Assembly: GCA_033220425.1 (NCBI GenBank)
Contig: CM065647.1
Span: forward strand, 2,542,001-2,606,000
Reading direction: 5' to 3'
Length of the DNA: 64,000 bases
Source: Lepraria neglecta
Taxonomy: Eukaryota; Ascomycota; Lecanoromycetes; Lecanorales; Stereocaulaceae
Position 1 is the first letter of the stretch. Each line of letters opens with the position of its first letter. The notes under the pieces were generated by a model. The model ran no database searches. It had not been told where the DNA came from and saw only the letters and a list, made by a program, of their open reading frames with translations. Below are positions 21,264 through 33,154 of this stretch, piece by piece. The translations under genes and the position numbers were made by a program.

Positions 21264-23404
21264 AAAGATATCCCGGCCCGACCGCCACTCCGGCTCAACC
21301 GCCACTTTTTCTCTACCAATTCGAACATCTTCAAATATGGCCCAATCCACCCACAACGCTCGAATGGAGCTCGCAATGGCAGATCTAGCCAATCAGGACA
21401 AGCCGAATTACAAGGCGACAGCAGAAAAGTACTCAGTGGGCCGTACGACCCTGCGCCAGCGATATCTCGGCCAAACGCTCTCTATCCAAGCTACAGCTTC
21501 TAAGTATCGCTAACGACTCACTTTCATACAAGAAGAGACCCTTATCAAGTATATCAATAGCTTGACCAATCGCGGATTGCCTCCCACAAGCCAAATTGTA
21601 CGCAATCTAGCAGAAGAGATAATTGGTGGCCCTGTAGGGAAGAACTAGACTGGAGATTTTGTCAAACGCTACAAAAATAGGCTTACAAGTATATATCTTC
21701 GCAATATCGATAGCCAGCGTATAAAACCAGAGTACGCTCCATTATTCAAGCAGTTCTATAACTTGGTAACGTGGATTAAACGTTTGATAATATTGAATTA
21801 GATTAAATAGCTAATATTTTGACTAGTTGATCGCTGCAGTCGAAAAATACAATATCACTGCTGAAAACATCTACAATTGGGACGAGAAGGGCTTTGTGAT
21901 TGGTTAAGCAACAGCTACCCAGCGCATAATGAACAGGGAAGCCCTCGAATCAGGCCGGATCACTTGTGCTTCTCAAGATAGTAGCCGGGAGTTCATTAGC
22001 TTGCTCGCATGCATTAGCGCTATTGGAGCTGTTCTACCGCCCGCATTGATATATAAGGGTGACTCTTCTCTTCATGATACATGGCTAGAGGACTGCGTAC
22101 CTGGAGATATTGCTTACTTCGCTGTCTCATCTAATGGGTGGAGTTCGAATACCTTCGGTCTGTATTGGCTAGAAACTATCTTCTAACGCTATACTAGTGA
22201 GATAGTAAAGAGAAGTCGCCGTTTACTAATAGTTGACGGCCATTCGAGCTATGTTAACTTGCAGTTTATTAAATCATGCGATCGATTACGAATTCTGCTA
22301 TTGATTTTACCTCCTCATTCTACGTATCGATTGCAGCCACTCGATGTGTTACTATTCGTACCTCTAGCACGGTTCTATACAAACAACCTCAACAGTTTGA
22401 TGGCCAATAGCTTAGATATGACCTCACTATCTAAACGGAGCTTCTGGGGCGTCTTTTGGCCTGCTTGGCAATAGGCCTTCGTACTAATGAATATTACATC
22501 CGGATTTACTAAAACAGGTATATGGCTATTTAACCCTGTATTAGTCCTTTCGAAAATCATACAGCTACTATTACAGGAAGCTCCTCTTCCTTATCAAGGA
22601 CTGAGAATACTAATAACAAGCCATAGTGCTCGCCGTATTTAATAGTAGTACCGTAAGGCCCCGAGCTCGCCATTAATAGCCAAAGTCTTCCGAGCTAATG
22701 AACGCCTCGTGTCACAATATTCTATTGACTAATATATACTTAAAGGCTTAGTTAATGCCTTAAAAGATGAGAAGAAGAGGCGACGAGGTAAACGCTTAAA
22801 TTTAGTGGGGGATAAGGATATGGGGCCTTAATTCTTCTCCCTAGCCTGAGTAGAAGCTGCTCGGGCTTGGTAAGTAGTCAAAGATACTGAAGAAGTACAG
22901 CGGCAGCAAGGGATACAAGATAGGAAGGCTATAGCAGCTATAAGGAAGGCTCAGAAGGAAGAAGAGAAGGTATAGAAGCAGTAAATCGCTATCGAACGAA
23001 GAATGCAGAAAGCAGCCAATCAGCAGGTCCAGAAAGCCCTTAAGGAATCACTTAAGTCAGCTAATAAGAAGCAAGTAGCTATTCGAAAGCAATCAACGAA
23101 GCTTCCGAAAGCCCAGAGTGAGCGCAATAAGTAGCCAATCAGGCCTCATGATGTATTAGCAATAAATCGAGGAGAAGGAGTGATTTCAGCTACTTCGAGC
23201 GGAAGGAGGGTCCAACGCCCTAGGCGCTTTGCGTATTGAGTTTGTGACATATATAGCTTGTTGATATAGTACTAATTGATCATCCCTATAAGTTTTAGAG
23301 CTTCAGTTGATATTATGGTGGTGTAATAAGCTAGATAAGTGATTTGTACGATATTTAAAAAAGTGGCAGTTGAGCCGGAGTGGCGGTCGGGCCGGGATAT
23401 CTTT
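21264..23404 (+). mobile_element. pogo/Fot1-type DNA transposon (2.1 kb, decayed)
   Basis: Ends are near-perfect inverted repeats of about 46 bp (AAAGATATCCCGGCCCGACC... and its complement) with one internal mismatch. TA lies on both sides (21262-21263 and 23405-23406), the target duplication of Tc1/mariner-pogo elements. The inside carries a DDE-1 type transposase with helix-turn-helix N-terminus, now full of stops (see the separate entry). The ends being nearly identical while the gene is ruined argues for a fast mutational process (RIP-like) rather than slow ageing. Confidence 0.92.
21337..23239 (+). pseudogene. pogo/Fot1-type transposase, RIP-like decay
   Basis: From the ATG at 21337 a psq-type helix-turn-helix region is readable (KYSVGRTTLRQRY), then a CENP-B-like DNA-binding segment. 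The DDE domain follows: the NWDEKGF aspartate block near 21876, LLIVDGHSSYVN near 22223, and the LPPHSTYRLQPLDV block near 22310. The end is RRVQRPRRFAY at 23239. A small intron of about 65-70 bases probably sits between FYNL and LIAAVEKY (about 21766-21826). More than ten in-frame stops interrupt it. Where the family residue is evident they fit C-to-T or G-to-A change: CAA/CAG to TAA/TAG, CGA to TGA, TGG to TAG. It can no longer supply transposase. Confidence 0.88.
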
Positions 23405-23406
23405 TA

Positions 23407-26400
23407 GGCGCGAGAGAGCGGAAGCTGGCGATTGGCAGTAATTTTGTTCTTGGCGGAACCATCAAGGCCAAGAGCAGGATTACTTATGAGCGATAGAAGG
23501 AAGGAGCAAAAATCCGCTGGTCGAGGAAGGGCAGTGCCTAAATTCTCTGACAAAATGGCGGCCTAGTAGTAGAAATTCTATACGACTGTAAGAGGTGGAG
23601 CTAGAAGTAGCTAGCTAAGGAAGAACAGTACCCTTGTTCTAGTGAAAATAGAAAAGGTGAGAGCAGATTCATTACAAGAGATGGAAGGGTAGAGCTGGAC
23701 ATAGCTGACTTATAATGAATGGCGTGGGCTGAGAGCACATAGCAGAGCTGACCTCGGCGTTGTGGAGCTAGAAACAGTTGTTCGCATGGATTGTGCTGAC
23801 TGCGATCTAGGGCATTTGCCTGCAGGCTTAATTCCTGGACATGCTTTGGGATAGTTCTGAGTCACTGGTCCATTTTCATCAAGCCCGTTGTCTGGTAGTT
23901 CTCCACAAGTCCATTGTCTGCTATCGGGGAAAATCTAGGCTGTCTCGCTTGTAGTAGTAGTGTGTTTTGAGGTCTGCTTGAAAGTGTCCGGCTGGGAGAC
24001 TGGATTCTAATGAGGCCAAGAGCAAACGTCACCAGACCGTACTAGCCTGGAAGAGACGTACGAATACTCTCGATACTGGCAGGGGCTGCGACAATAAGGT
24101 AAAGGCACCCGTCTATCAGTCATGCCTCAACCTCAAGGTTCCCTCAGGTCGCTATCAACGCAGCAGTCATCCACTCATTACTATGGATCGCACCTCTTCA
24201 AACAGTTATCATGCGGTTCGCGTATGCAGTGTAAGATAGAGCATGCTGAGCCTGCAATTGGTCTCGTCCAAGTCCCTTCCAAGTCTAAAGTCAAAAAGCA
24301 AGTGGTGCATAATTCGAAAATATTGAGAATGAAGGTCATGAGATATTAACATTTCAAAGGCAGAGACGCGTGGACAGTCTGAAGGAATGAGCGTTAAGAA
24401 TGCTAGTTGAAAGGATCCGCTTCTTGTTCATCCTTCCTTCGCAAGACTTTCTTCAATCGTCATCGCTTGTTTGCGGGTTCCTCACGTCGTTCCATCACGA
24501 GGTCGCGAGCTTGATTTTCCCATCCGACAGCACTTATCTGAGACAGAGTTATGCCAAGCTCGCTGTCTCAATGCTGAATTAGTACATCCCCTGGTCGAAA
24601 GCGGGTCGCATGACAGGACCATGACTGGGTTTCAGTAATCACTCCAAATCTGGTGACGACAGTCGACTCCAGCCACAAGGGGTATATGTCAAAATTTAAT
24701 GTCGGGTGTGTTTGGGGAATATTTCCTGTTCGGCATGTGATAAGGCCAAGCGAGTTAGTGGGCCCAAGTTCTAGGCCTTGAGCAAACGCCCTTCTCGCAC
24801 GCAAAATTTCCCCACGATAAGCTACGGCTCCACAAAACACCAAGTGCAGAGTGAAGATAAGGGCCTTCCCCACACATCCAAGGCACGATGCCCGCAGCCT
24901 GCACAGATCTTCGGAGATAAGCCGTAGACAGATACAGCGTGAATGGAATGTTACCCCCGAAGGCTTCATGGAAAGCAACGTCCTGAATCTGCTGACTTCA
25001 TTTAGGCGAGTTCTACTTGTTTCAAAACTAGCACAGCCTCCTCATCCGTCTAGCCCAAGCTCAGGTACAAAAAAATCACGCGCAAGGGCGCAAATTTAAT
25101 TATGCGTGATGCGAACATGCCACGCGCAACGTGCTCTTTGCTCAATTCGTCCAATTCCCCACGCCTTCCAACTCCCAACAGAGCGCTTCTTCTCCGAAAC
25201 ACCCCACGCTAGAGTAGCTTCTCCCTAGGGTTGCCTCACCTCCAACACACCGTCCCGCGGATAGTCCTTTCCCACGTCCCCGGCAGCCCCAGCTAGATCC
25301 TGCACGCCTTTTTCTCCTGCAGAAAAAGCGCCCGACATGAGTAGCAGAGCCAAGTGCTGTTGTCTACCCCACACCAATTCATGCACCTCTGATCCCCCAG
25401 ATTAGGTGGCCAGCGTATCGTTGATTTTGCTCTCCCTCCCATTCAGCATCCTGCGTGCCCCATGTGTTGCGTATTAACAGGAGATTCGCGAAATTCGCCT
25501 GACGAGATAGGTAATGTTGGTGGAGCCATGTGTAGGTACAACAAGTAGTCGAGTGACTTGGAAAGGAACTTTCCCTTGTGCAATACCCCACGCGGATGAT
25601 GCGATTCCTAGGACCCTTTTCCCTCCAAGTCCAAGTGTCCACATCATCCCGTGCCTCATTCCTCCGGGGGCCGGGGCGGACACTCTGTCTCACTTGCATC
25701 GGATAGCCAGGGTGCCACAGTAGAACAGCATGCTTTATTGGTGTGGAAACTTATTAGTATGGATAGTAGTAGGCCCGGGGGATGCCTTATCTGCCGTTGA
25801 GGCACGCCGCCCCCAGCCATATATACCATAGCTCAGGTACCACGTTTTTCCAAGGCTGAACTCTGCATGTTGTGTCCGATAAGTCCCACAAATTTCCCCA
25901 AGGTTCCAATAAGTGAGAGACACGCCCACATACCAGGGCCAGCGCACACGTCCCGTCAACATCTACCTTCATATACTCCCAGAAATTTCAGACCTCAGGC
26001 CGAGGCATTCAACTTTTTGTTTGGTTTGTACGCTACCTCTCTGCAACGCATTTGGCTGTTCCACATCTCGGCACAACATCGTTACTATCTCTTGGACTTG
26101 CCTTACTTTCCACCAACTGACTCAAGATCCATAATCACGGATCCTCTTCGTTTTGGACGATTGTTCAAAACGCGCAAGGTACGACTTGGAACAGCAGCCA
26201 CCAACCAGAGTCAAGGTCTGAAACTTGTCTTCTGGTAGGCATCTCACCAGGCGAGAGACCAGAAGAAAGAGGCATTACGCTCTGTCGCATGTTCTTGCCA
26301 ATGTGCAAAAGCATCAAGGACAAGGAGGCCTTTTAAATAAGACCATTTGACTACCAACATAGCTGATTTGTTACACAAATCAGCCTCCGAGATCGCTATT

Positions 26401-26777
26401 TACCTACTTGCTCTAAAGCTTTGGTGGTGGGCCAACTTTTACGAATCTGCCCGAGGAAGTTGCGACGACGGTCTCCTTCCCCAATCCGCCCGGGCACCTG
26501 CTACCGGTAACGTTGCACGCAAACAGCTTATCAAGCTTAAAAATTCCTAAATCGAGACGGTTCCTCACAAACTCGGAGTTCCTCGGTGCCTGAAATTCGA
26601 ATCATCCCAGCGTGGTGGCAGCTTTGACTTCATCCACTCACCTGTCATCGTCGTCATCAGTTTACGAGTAAGTTAAGATCGCACCGATTCCCGCTCGTCG
26701 CGTCTACCTTACCGACTTTTTCGCCTCTACGATAATACTTTACCGGACCCCCACGCACATTACGCACAGAAATTCGA
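23407..26777. other. Long gene-poor region upstream of creA
   Basis: About 3.4 kb without a supportable gene. Open stretches of 60-136 codons on both strands overlap each other and match nothing I know. The last 1.6 kb is likely the promoter and long leader of creA. The part next to the transposon (23.4-24.1 kb) is rich in TAG and AG repeats and may be older mobile-element debris. Confidence 0.5.
25157..26754 (+). promoter_or_regulatory. Cluster of CreA-type sites (SYGGRG) before creA
   Basis: Copies of GTGGGG/CCGGGG, the SYGGRG consensus bound by CreA, are found as their complements at 25157-25162, 25202-25207, 25278-25283, 25367-25372, 25586-25591 and 26749-26754. Autoregulation of creA is described in Aspergillus. 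The sites are short and some will occur by chance, so only the clustering is suggestive. Confidence 0.45.
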
Positions 26778-28064
26778 ATGCAGCGATCAAGCTCAGCGGT
26801 GGATTTCCACAACCTATTGAATCCTCAGTCCCAACAATACGACAACAGAGGGCAATACCAAGGAGGTGGATATACACAGGAGCAAACTGGCATGGCTGCC
26901 TCGGTCAGGGCATTACCACCCTTGTTGGGCGGACTGCCGGATGACAAGGGACAGGACCTACCTCGCCCATACAAGTGCCCTCTGTGCGATAAGGCCTTCC
27001 ACCGTCTGGAACATCAGACAAGACACATAAGAACACATACGGGGGAGAAACCACATGGCTGCCAATTTCTTGGCTGCACAAAACGCTTCAGCCGGTCGGA
27101 CGAGTTGACGAGACATTCGAGAATACACAACAACCCGAATTCGAGAAGGAGTAACAAGTCACACAATACTGCTGCCTTAGCAAGCTATGCCCAGGAACAA
27201 GCCATGTCTGCGCCGATGATGCTTCCTCCAAACCCGATCATCTCACACTCCGCACCTACATCTAAAGTCGGCTCACCCAACGTCTCCCCACCCAATTCGT
27301 TCTCCCCATACTCCAGCAACACACCATCTACATTGAACCCACATGGGCGAAGTAATGGAGGCAGTCCTAATGCGATGACGCATAATCCTCTCGACATCAA
27401 CCTCCTCGCAACAGCCGCCTCCCAAGTCGAACGCGAAGACCAACATTCATCCAACTCAGTTGCCCGCCACCATCACCATCACCACCATCATCACCACCCA
27501 TACTTTATCCACGGCAGCAGTAGCGCCAACCGTCTCCCCTCCCTCTCCCAATACGCCTACTCGCAGTCAATGTCGCGATCGCATTCCCACGACGACGAGG
27601 ACGCCTCCCACCGCCTCTTCAAGCGCTCCCGGCCCACCTCTCCAAATTCCACAGCGCCTTCCTCGCCAACATTCTCCCAAGACTCTCTCTCGCCCACTCC
27701 AGACCACACACCTCTCGCAACGCCTGCACACTCCCCTCGTCTCCGTCCCTTTGGCGATGGCGGCCTACATCTTCCAGGTATCCGCCACCTGTCCCTTACA
27801 CACGCCCCAGCTCTCGCACCTATGGAGCCACATGCTGAAGGCCAATCACCCTACGGCAGCCTTTCGAACCAGAACTCTTACAGCAACGGCCCACGAATCA
27901 GCGACATCATGGGCAGACCAGATGGCACACATCGGAAACTGCCAGTGCCGCAGGTTCCAAAGGTCGCGGTGCAGGACATGTTGAATCCGATTAGTGGACT
28001 CGGGAGTGGGAGTTCGAGTACAGCAGGGAGTCAGGCTGGAAATGACCTGGCCGAGAGGTACTGA
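26778..28064 (+). CDS. creA: Carbon catabolite repressor CreA/CRE1 (Mig1 type)
   Basis: A 428-residue single-exon protein. Two C2H2 fingers span about residues 67-87 and 95-117 ([38 protein letters not shown]) with the linker THTGEKPH, which is the CreA DNA-binding domain. Downstream are a run of ten histidines near residue 230, a Ser/Pro-rich region with TPSHSPR-like phosphosites, and the conserved C-terminus [17 protein letters not shown] ending DLAERY. CreA binds SYGGRG sites and represses genes for alternative carbon sources when glucose is present. The start matches the family N-terminus ([16 protein letters not shown]). The upstream region carries several such sites. Confidence 0.97.
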   Translation: MQRSSSAVDFHNLLNPQSQQYDNRGQYQGGGYTQEQTGMAASVRALPPLLGGLPDDKGQDLPRPYKCPLCDKAFHRLEHQTRHIRTHTGEKPHGCQFLGCTKRFSRSDELTRHSRIHNNPNSRRSNKSHNTAALASYAQEQAMSAPMMLPPNPIISHSAPTSKVGSPNVSPPNSFSPYSSNTPSTLNPHGRSNGGSPNAMTHNPLDINLLATAASQVEREDQHSSNSVARHHHHHHHHHHPYFIHGSSSANRLPSLSQYAYSQSMSRSHSHDDEDASHRLFKRSRPTSPNSTAPSSPTFSQDSLSPTPDHTPLATPAHSPRLRPFGDGGLHLPGIRHLSLTHAPALAPMEPHAEGQSPYGSLSNQNSYSNGPRISDIMGRPDGTHRKLPVPQVPKVAVQDMLNPISGLGSGSSSTAGSQAGNDLAERY

Positions 28065-31000
28065 AGAATAGCGATACGGCGATTAGGCGGGCTACAATCT
28101 TACGACTCTTCTTATACTCTTTTCTTTCTACACGACACTAAACGGCTACACGCTATAGACTCACTGCTTCAAGAGCTACGAGCGAGGACAGTTCGGCGTT
28201 GTTTGATTCACGATACACAGGGAGGACGGTTTTTGAACTTTGATCTTGGAAGGATACTCCACATAGACTACGATGTTTTTGCTTGCGATTTGTTTTGACT
28301 TATTTGATGAACTCCTCTGCTCTCAATAACAATTCAGCCACACCATAGACTTAGTTTCTACAGTATAGCATGCAAATGCACAAATACTCATCTCAGACCA
28401 TGTTCCTATCTACCACCACCACCACCACCACTACAAGGTAGGAGGGAGGTTAAAGCCGGATAAAATCGGCACACCCTCTGCCTAAGCTGAAACCCACGAA
28501 TCCAAGATCTCGATCAAAATACTCGATACGAAAAGGCGGCGACGTAGCGTTGCTTATCTCACTACGGCCAAGTCGTGGCTTCTCTCCCCGCAAAAAGTGT
28601 GGGGAAAGGGACTGGATGGTTAAATTAGTTAGTGTGGGGTAAATTTGTATCAAGTATCTTACGTAGACGTGGCTTTGCATACACAAAGTACTTCAAGTAC
28701 GTAAAATGTACACAACTTCAATTAGAAAAGAAAAGTCATGACATGACCGTTTATACTTTAGCTATATTTGAGGTGATAGCGGAGCGAGCTCCTATATGCG
28801 CGCAACGTGCGTCGGAATGCTGTTCGATTGGTACTAAGCGGAGTAGAGGTAGGTCCTTTGATGGAATACTGATGATTCATTGTTCCCATCGAGATGGGCA
28901 TGCTGAACTGGACCCTGCAGCTTTAAGAGAGATAAGCAAGTTCGCTATCGAGATGAGAACGCCTCTAGCTCTATCGCAAACGAGTTCAATATGCAAGCCA
29001 GCGGCGCCTCTTTCTTCGAGACCATGCAGTCAGCACCGCGTCACGGTCACTCCGAGTCCCCTTACCTATGGGTTTTCTTTTTCTTTTTCTTTTTCGAGGG
29101 GGCAGGATAAGGGAAGGATGCCTAACCACACACACGTCCATCCATCCCACGCCCGTCTAATAATCTGCAGCTGGATAAGCTGGATAAGCAGGATAAGCTC
29201 TCTCTTATCCAGAATATTGTGGGGTGCATGCATTCATGCAGGGCGCGCAGAGAAGAAAATTCACGCATGTCGGATCTGCTTCCCCGGATTTTGCGTTTGA
29301 GTGCCGAGCGAATGAAGGGGGTTTGGGGTGAGGTGATCGGCGATGTGGTGTGAGGTTACATTGTGTTGGGAATTTCCTTCCGTAGGTGAACGTGGTGAAG
29401 GGAGGGGGGGAAGATTGCGTGGTGCGCGTGTTGGTGGTGTGGAGACTGGCCGAACTCGGTGGGTTTTGATGGGCAAGGTGTGATTGGGTAGGTTGGCGGG
29501 GTGGATCGGGTGAGTGAATGAGTTGGTACGTACACAGTGGGATTTTCGTATCATTCGCCGGCTTCAACAATAGATTCAGCCATTCACCGGAAGAGGTATC
29601 TGGCGGCTAGCTCTCCGTTCAACTCGGGAGTCCCAACAAAGGTTTACTTACGGATTTCAGTGGTACCATTTAGTTGTTCCCACCTTCAGGATAAGAACTA
29701 GGATCACAGTTCAGTATATGTCCTTTCTCATGACACTGCATTAGGAAGGCAAGTCTGTCATTCAACATATGGAGGCCACAGAAAATTATTGCTCGTATTT
29801 GCTTGGAATAAATTCTGTGCCTCTACATCTCCTGCTCTCAGGGTTCTCTTTTATAGGGGATGCAGTCATTTTGAACATCTTGTTCAATCCTCCTCCTACA
29901 TGAATGTTTTTATTTTCGCACATGTAGTCATTACACGTAAGGACAAGTAAACTTATGCAAAACAGTCACCGAGTAAAAAGGCAATGTAGAAAAAAACCCC
30001 TTCAAAACCACCATAATGCTTCTTTATTGCGTTTAGGACATTGTTTTTGCTGAAAGGATGATTCGGCAAGGACGCAGGGAGCTGTTTGAATGGATGCTAG
30101 ATGGACAATCAAACATTTAATACAGGATCCTCGAATGTTAGCAAGCCTTAGCTAATCTAGGGTATACGACACTATTATGCGCTTCTCCCACGGAATTAGT
30201 TAAGTCAGATTCCTCCAACCCTACCTACGCCAATGTTCCCTCTCTTGCCTCGCATGCTCGACGTCACATGGGTCCGTCGTGCGGTACGAGAGGAGACTTT
30301 GGGCCAACCTGTTCTGTATGTCCGTTTGCTGACGAGCTCGTGATGCGAATCCCCAATCACTCGTAATGCTTTGAGCCGGGCAACCCGGGCAACCCTATGC
30401 TCGTACGAGTATGTTGGACGGTCTTCCTCGTGGAGTTATACCAAACCTGAGTACGACAAATACGCAAGCGAAGAAGCAGAATAGGTAGAGGCCGAGGACA
30501 AACGGGTGGACCTTACTTACTTCCTCTTGGCGCCCGGCAGCTGTCATCTTGATGACATAGTCGCTGCCCTCATGCAGCATAGCTTGATAGTGCCCATGGC
30601 GTCCGATACGTTGGATGGTGTGATGGATTGGGGTGGAAGAACCACGCTCCATGGTGGGAGATATTCGTTGGTGTGTACTGGGCGGTGGATCTCAATGACC
30701 GATGAGGATATTTGAAGGTCGGAAGAAGCTTGGAGGTTGCCGGAGGGAAGTCATGAGGGATTGGACTCTTATTCATTGATAACAATGCACTTCTAACGTA
30801 AGGCTCTATGTCGAGTGTGCAAAACTAGCATTGTTATGCAAGAGGTCGGCTGAAGAAAGTGCAGAGCCTCTTTGTCGAATATAAAACGATCCCATTGTCA
30901 TGCAAAAGTTCGGTTATGAGACAAAAGAACTTGCATTATGATGCTCTTTGTATCCCACAGCCAACATTTTCCTGGCTTGAGTGAGTTTGATATTGGGGTA

Positions 31001-31602
31001 GTCTCTCGCTTGTCGTGCCTTTGACATTGATTCAGTCCTTACTTGAACAAGCTCAATATTGCTGTCATTCGACTGTCATCGAGGTCGGAATGATACTTAT
31101 TGGGATACCCTTGGAAATGAAACTTGTTGCCCAAATATCCCTGATCAACATTAATGACTCCAATAATCTCGAGATGCAAGCATTCTTGCTTTCTCTTTTG
31201 GCGCAAGTACGTCTTGAAATTTGCAGTTGCTGAAAGTCATTATAGGATCATAGCAATTTGAGAAGAGCTGGAGAGGGCATCATTGACCCTTGCGATCCCT
31301 TCCGAAGTGTCTGGCAATATCAAAAGTTGCAATCGAAAAACTAACTACAACTCCTTCAAGTCTTTATGTTACACTTCGGAAGTAGTATTTGAGCGCGCCG
31401 GAAATAGCCTATCAGCTCCAACATGAAGAACAATTGACAATGCTGCGCCAGGGAAACGGTCAAAATAGCTGACATTTGTGACCGTAAGAGGCGGAAATTT
31501 GGGTGGCACTGAAGAGCAAACATCTTGGCTCTAGACAACGCTTCCTTTCTAGGCAACAACGCCGCAAAAGAGAGAACATGTACCATAATAAAGCATTTTT
31601 TC
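28065..31602. other. creA 3' region and gene-poor DNA
   Basis: About 3.5 kb with one weak small ORF (30395-30652, listed separately). Simple repeats include a CCA-type run near 28410-28436, CTTTTT repeats near 29078-29096 and GGATAAGCT/GGATAAGCA repeats near 29172-29200. A 222-codon open frame at 28632-29300 has no protein-like composition and crosses these repeats. Confidence 0.45.
30395..30652 (-). CDS. Possible small membrane protein
   Basis: An 85-codon frame starts MERGSSTPIHHTIQRIGRHG and ends with one hydrophobic segment (VHPFVLGLYLFCFFACVFVVL). A GTAAGT in the middle and a CAG about 74 bases later would make the hydrophobic part an intron instead and give a different C-terminus (VWYNSTRK...). 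I cannot decide between them and do not recognise the family. The isolated position in gene-poor DNA and a good ATG context are the only support. Confidence 0.25.
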   Translation of the reverse strand: MERGSSTPIHHTIQRIGRHGHYQAMLHEGSDYVIKMTAAGRQEEVSKVHPFVLGLYLFCFFACVFVVLRFGITPRGRPSNILVRA

Positions 31603-31711
31603 TCGCCCCTAAAAAGGCACAATGTTCAAATTGAAACGACACAGAGAAGATTAGCATGGCCCCTTCAATAAGGATGACACGCTCAATCAGAGAGATGCGA
31701 AATCTTTTTTT
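31603..31711 (+). ncRNA. U6: U6 spliceosomal snRNA gene (or close copy)
   Basis: The block from about 31628 reads ATTGAAACGACACAGAGAAG followed by ATTAGCATGGCCCC, then AAGGATGACACGC. These are the diagnostic U6 segments: the ACAGAGA box (31641-31647), the AGC triad (31653-31655) and the internal stem-loop. The 5' hairpin would be GCCCCTAAAAAGGC (31605-31618), an unusual loop. The internal stem-loop appears one base longer than usual and the 3' part (CAATCAGAGAGATGCGAAATC) is diverged. A T7 run ends it. U6 pairs with U2 and the 5' splice site in the spliceosome. The divergence leaves room for a U6-derived pseudocopy. Confidence 0.8.
31705..31711 (+). terminator. Pol III terminator of U6
   Basis: Seven T residues directly after the U6 body, as expected for RNA polymerase III termination. 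An AT-rich ATAATAAAG lies at 31586-31594, some 10-15 bases before the likely 5' end, closer than the usual TATA position. Confidence 0.7.
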
Positions 31712-33154
31712 GCCTCTCACGATAGAATATAGGAAGACTGGGGGTTTTTGTTCTTCAAGTACTTACTAGACCCTTGAGATAGTGCAAGGTAAAATCCTAG
31801 ATGCAAAAAACTTACGTCGGCATGGACAAGTCGAAGGTGGGGCTTCGTGTACATTTTTGGAGCTATTCTCGCACAGCAGGACTGGGAGATTTGGCCTCAG
31901 TTGAACATTCCACCGCACCACATACCACATTTTTGTGGCACCTTGCCAGGCACTGTCTCCATGCGGGGATGAATGAAACCGCGATGCAGAATCTACCTTA
32001 GACTGAGCTGACCGCCTTGGACCTTTAGGACTCTACGGTGTGCGCTCTTTTCTGAGGAAGAAGTCCTCAATATTGGCCGCATTTTCATGTTCTGGCTGGT
32101 AATTGTGAGCCCCATATTCGATATTCTCTTAGAGATCGGTACCTCTTGGCCTTTTGGTGTTGTTACAGGGGTTGATTATGTAATACATGTAGGCGCCAAT
32201 AGAAATAGCGGCGCACTAGCGGAGACTCAGAGTTTTCAACAAAGACCGTCTGTTGTAGAATCCCTCAGTATAGAGAGGTGATAGTCGACTTCAAACCCTC
32301 TTTTACTATTGTAAGCGTATGGTATATCCAGTCCTTTGTTCATTTGTATCTTTGTTTACAGGCATGATCCCGGGAATGTTCGCTCTGACTTTTCTAAGTC
32401 AGAATTCTGCTGCTAGATGGGTATGTCCCCAGATGCGCATTTCTGATGTACTTGAATGCGAGAGCTCTTCAGACAGTATGATACCGCAAGTTTGATTTGC
32501 ACGGGTACTTCGGTGTCTTGATCGCAATCGTAATGCATACCTCAGCCTGAGTTTTCGGATGTTCAACCACCCAGGTTCCATCACTTTTTTTATATACGAT
32601 TCGTCCTATCTACGATGCGATTGTTCCAATCCATGCTAGTGAAAGTAATATCTGCACTAATCATTCGGCCCAATCCCAAAAGCAGAGCATGCATCGTTGT
32701 CTAGCAGCTATCGCGTTCACCGTCGTGGTGATTTGATGCCCGGATATAACACCTGCGTCATATCATCTACCAAATCAGGCCTTACTATTGCGCATAAAAA
32801 CTGAATGGATGAGGTCGATCCACCTTTAAAGGCTATTTCAATTGCGTTCTGTTCTACAGCGGATTTCAAATGGTGCAAATCCCGAGATATGGCAGATCCC
32901 GAAGTGGTTATCTGCGAGCAGCGTCAAAAGCCGACTGTGCGTCACCCAAAGGATTGATGACGCTTATATGAGTTAAGTCTCTCTCGAATAAACAGAACGT
33001 GTTGATCTCCAAATTCTCATCTCGATGCCAACTTTCCATGTTAATCGACCCCTTAACATCACTGCTAGCTACATAGCTATTCACACCATATCCTCATCAG
33101 TGAAAAGCTCATCTACTCAAGGCTAGTTCGTTGAAATTTTTACTTCCTTTCACA
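31712..33154. other. Intergenic, no supported gene
   Basis: About 1.4 kb. The last 200 bases are probably the promoter and CT-rich leader of the transporter at 33155. No coding or repeat signal is seen in the rest. Confidence 0.5.

Noticed and set aside
23407-25100. Protein genes in the spacer before creA
   Set aside because: All open stretches are short, overlap on both strands and match no family I know.
27460-27984. 174-codon frame inside creA
   Set aside because: A shadow of the creA coding frame, rich in Thr/Pro from the shifted His/Ser codons.
28632-29300. 222-codon open frame downstream of creA
   Set aside because: It crosses CTTTTT and GGATAAGC repeats, shows no protein-like composition, and a second open frame overlaps it on the other strand.
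29379-29391. Match to the conserved 3' end of 18S rRNA (TCCGTAGGTGAAC)
   Set aside because: Only 13 bases agree and the flanks do not resemble rDNA or ITS; chance or trivial.
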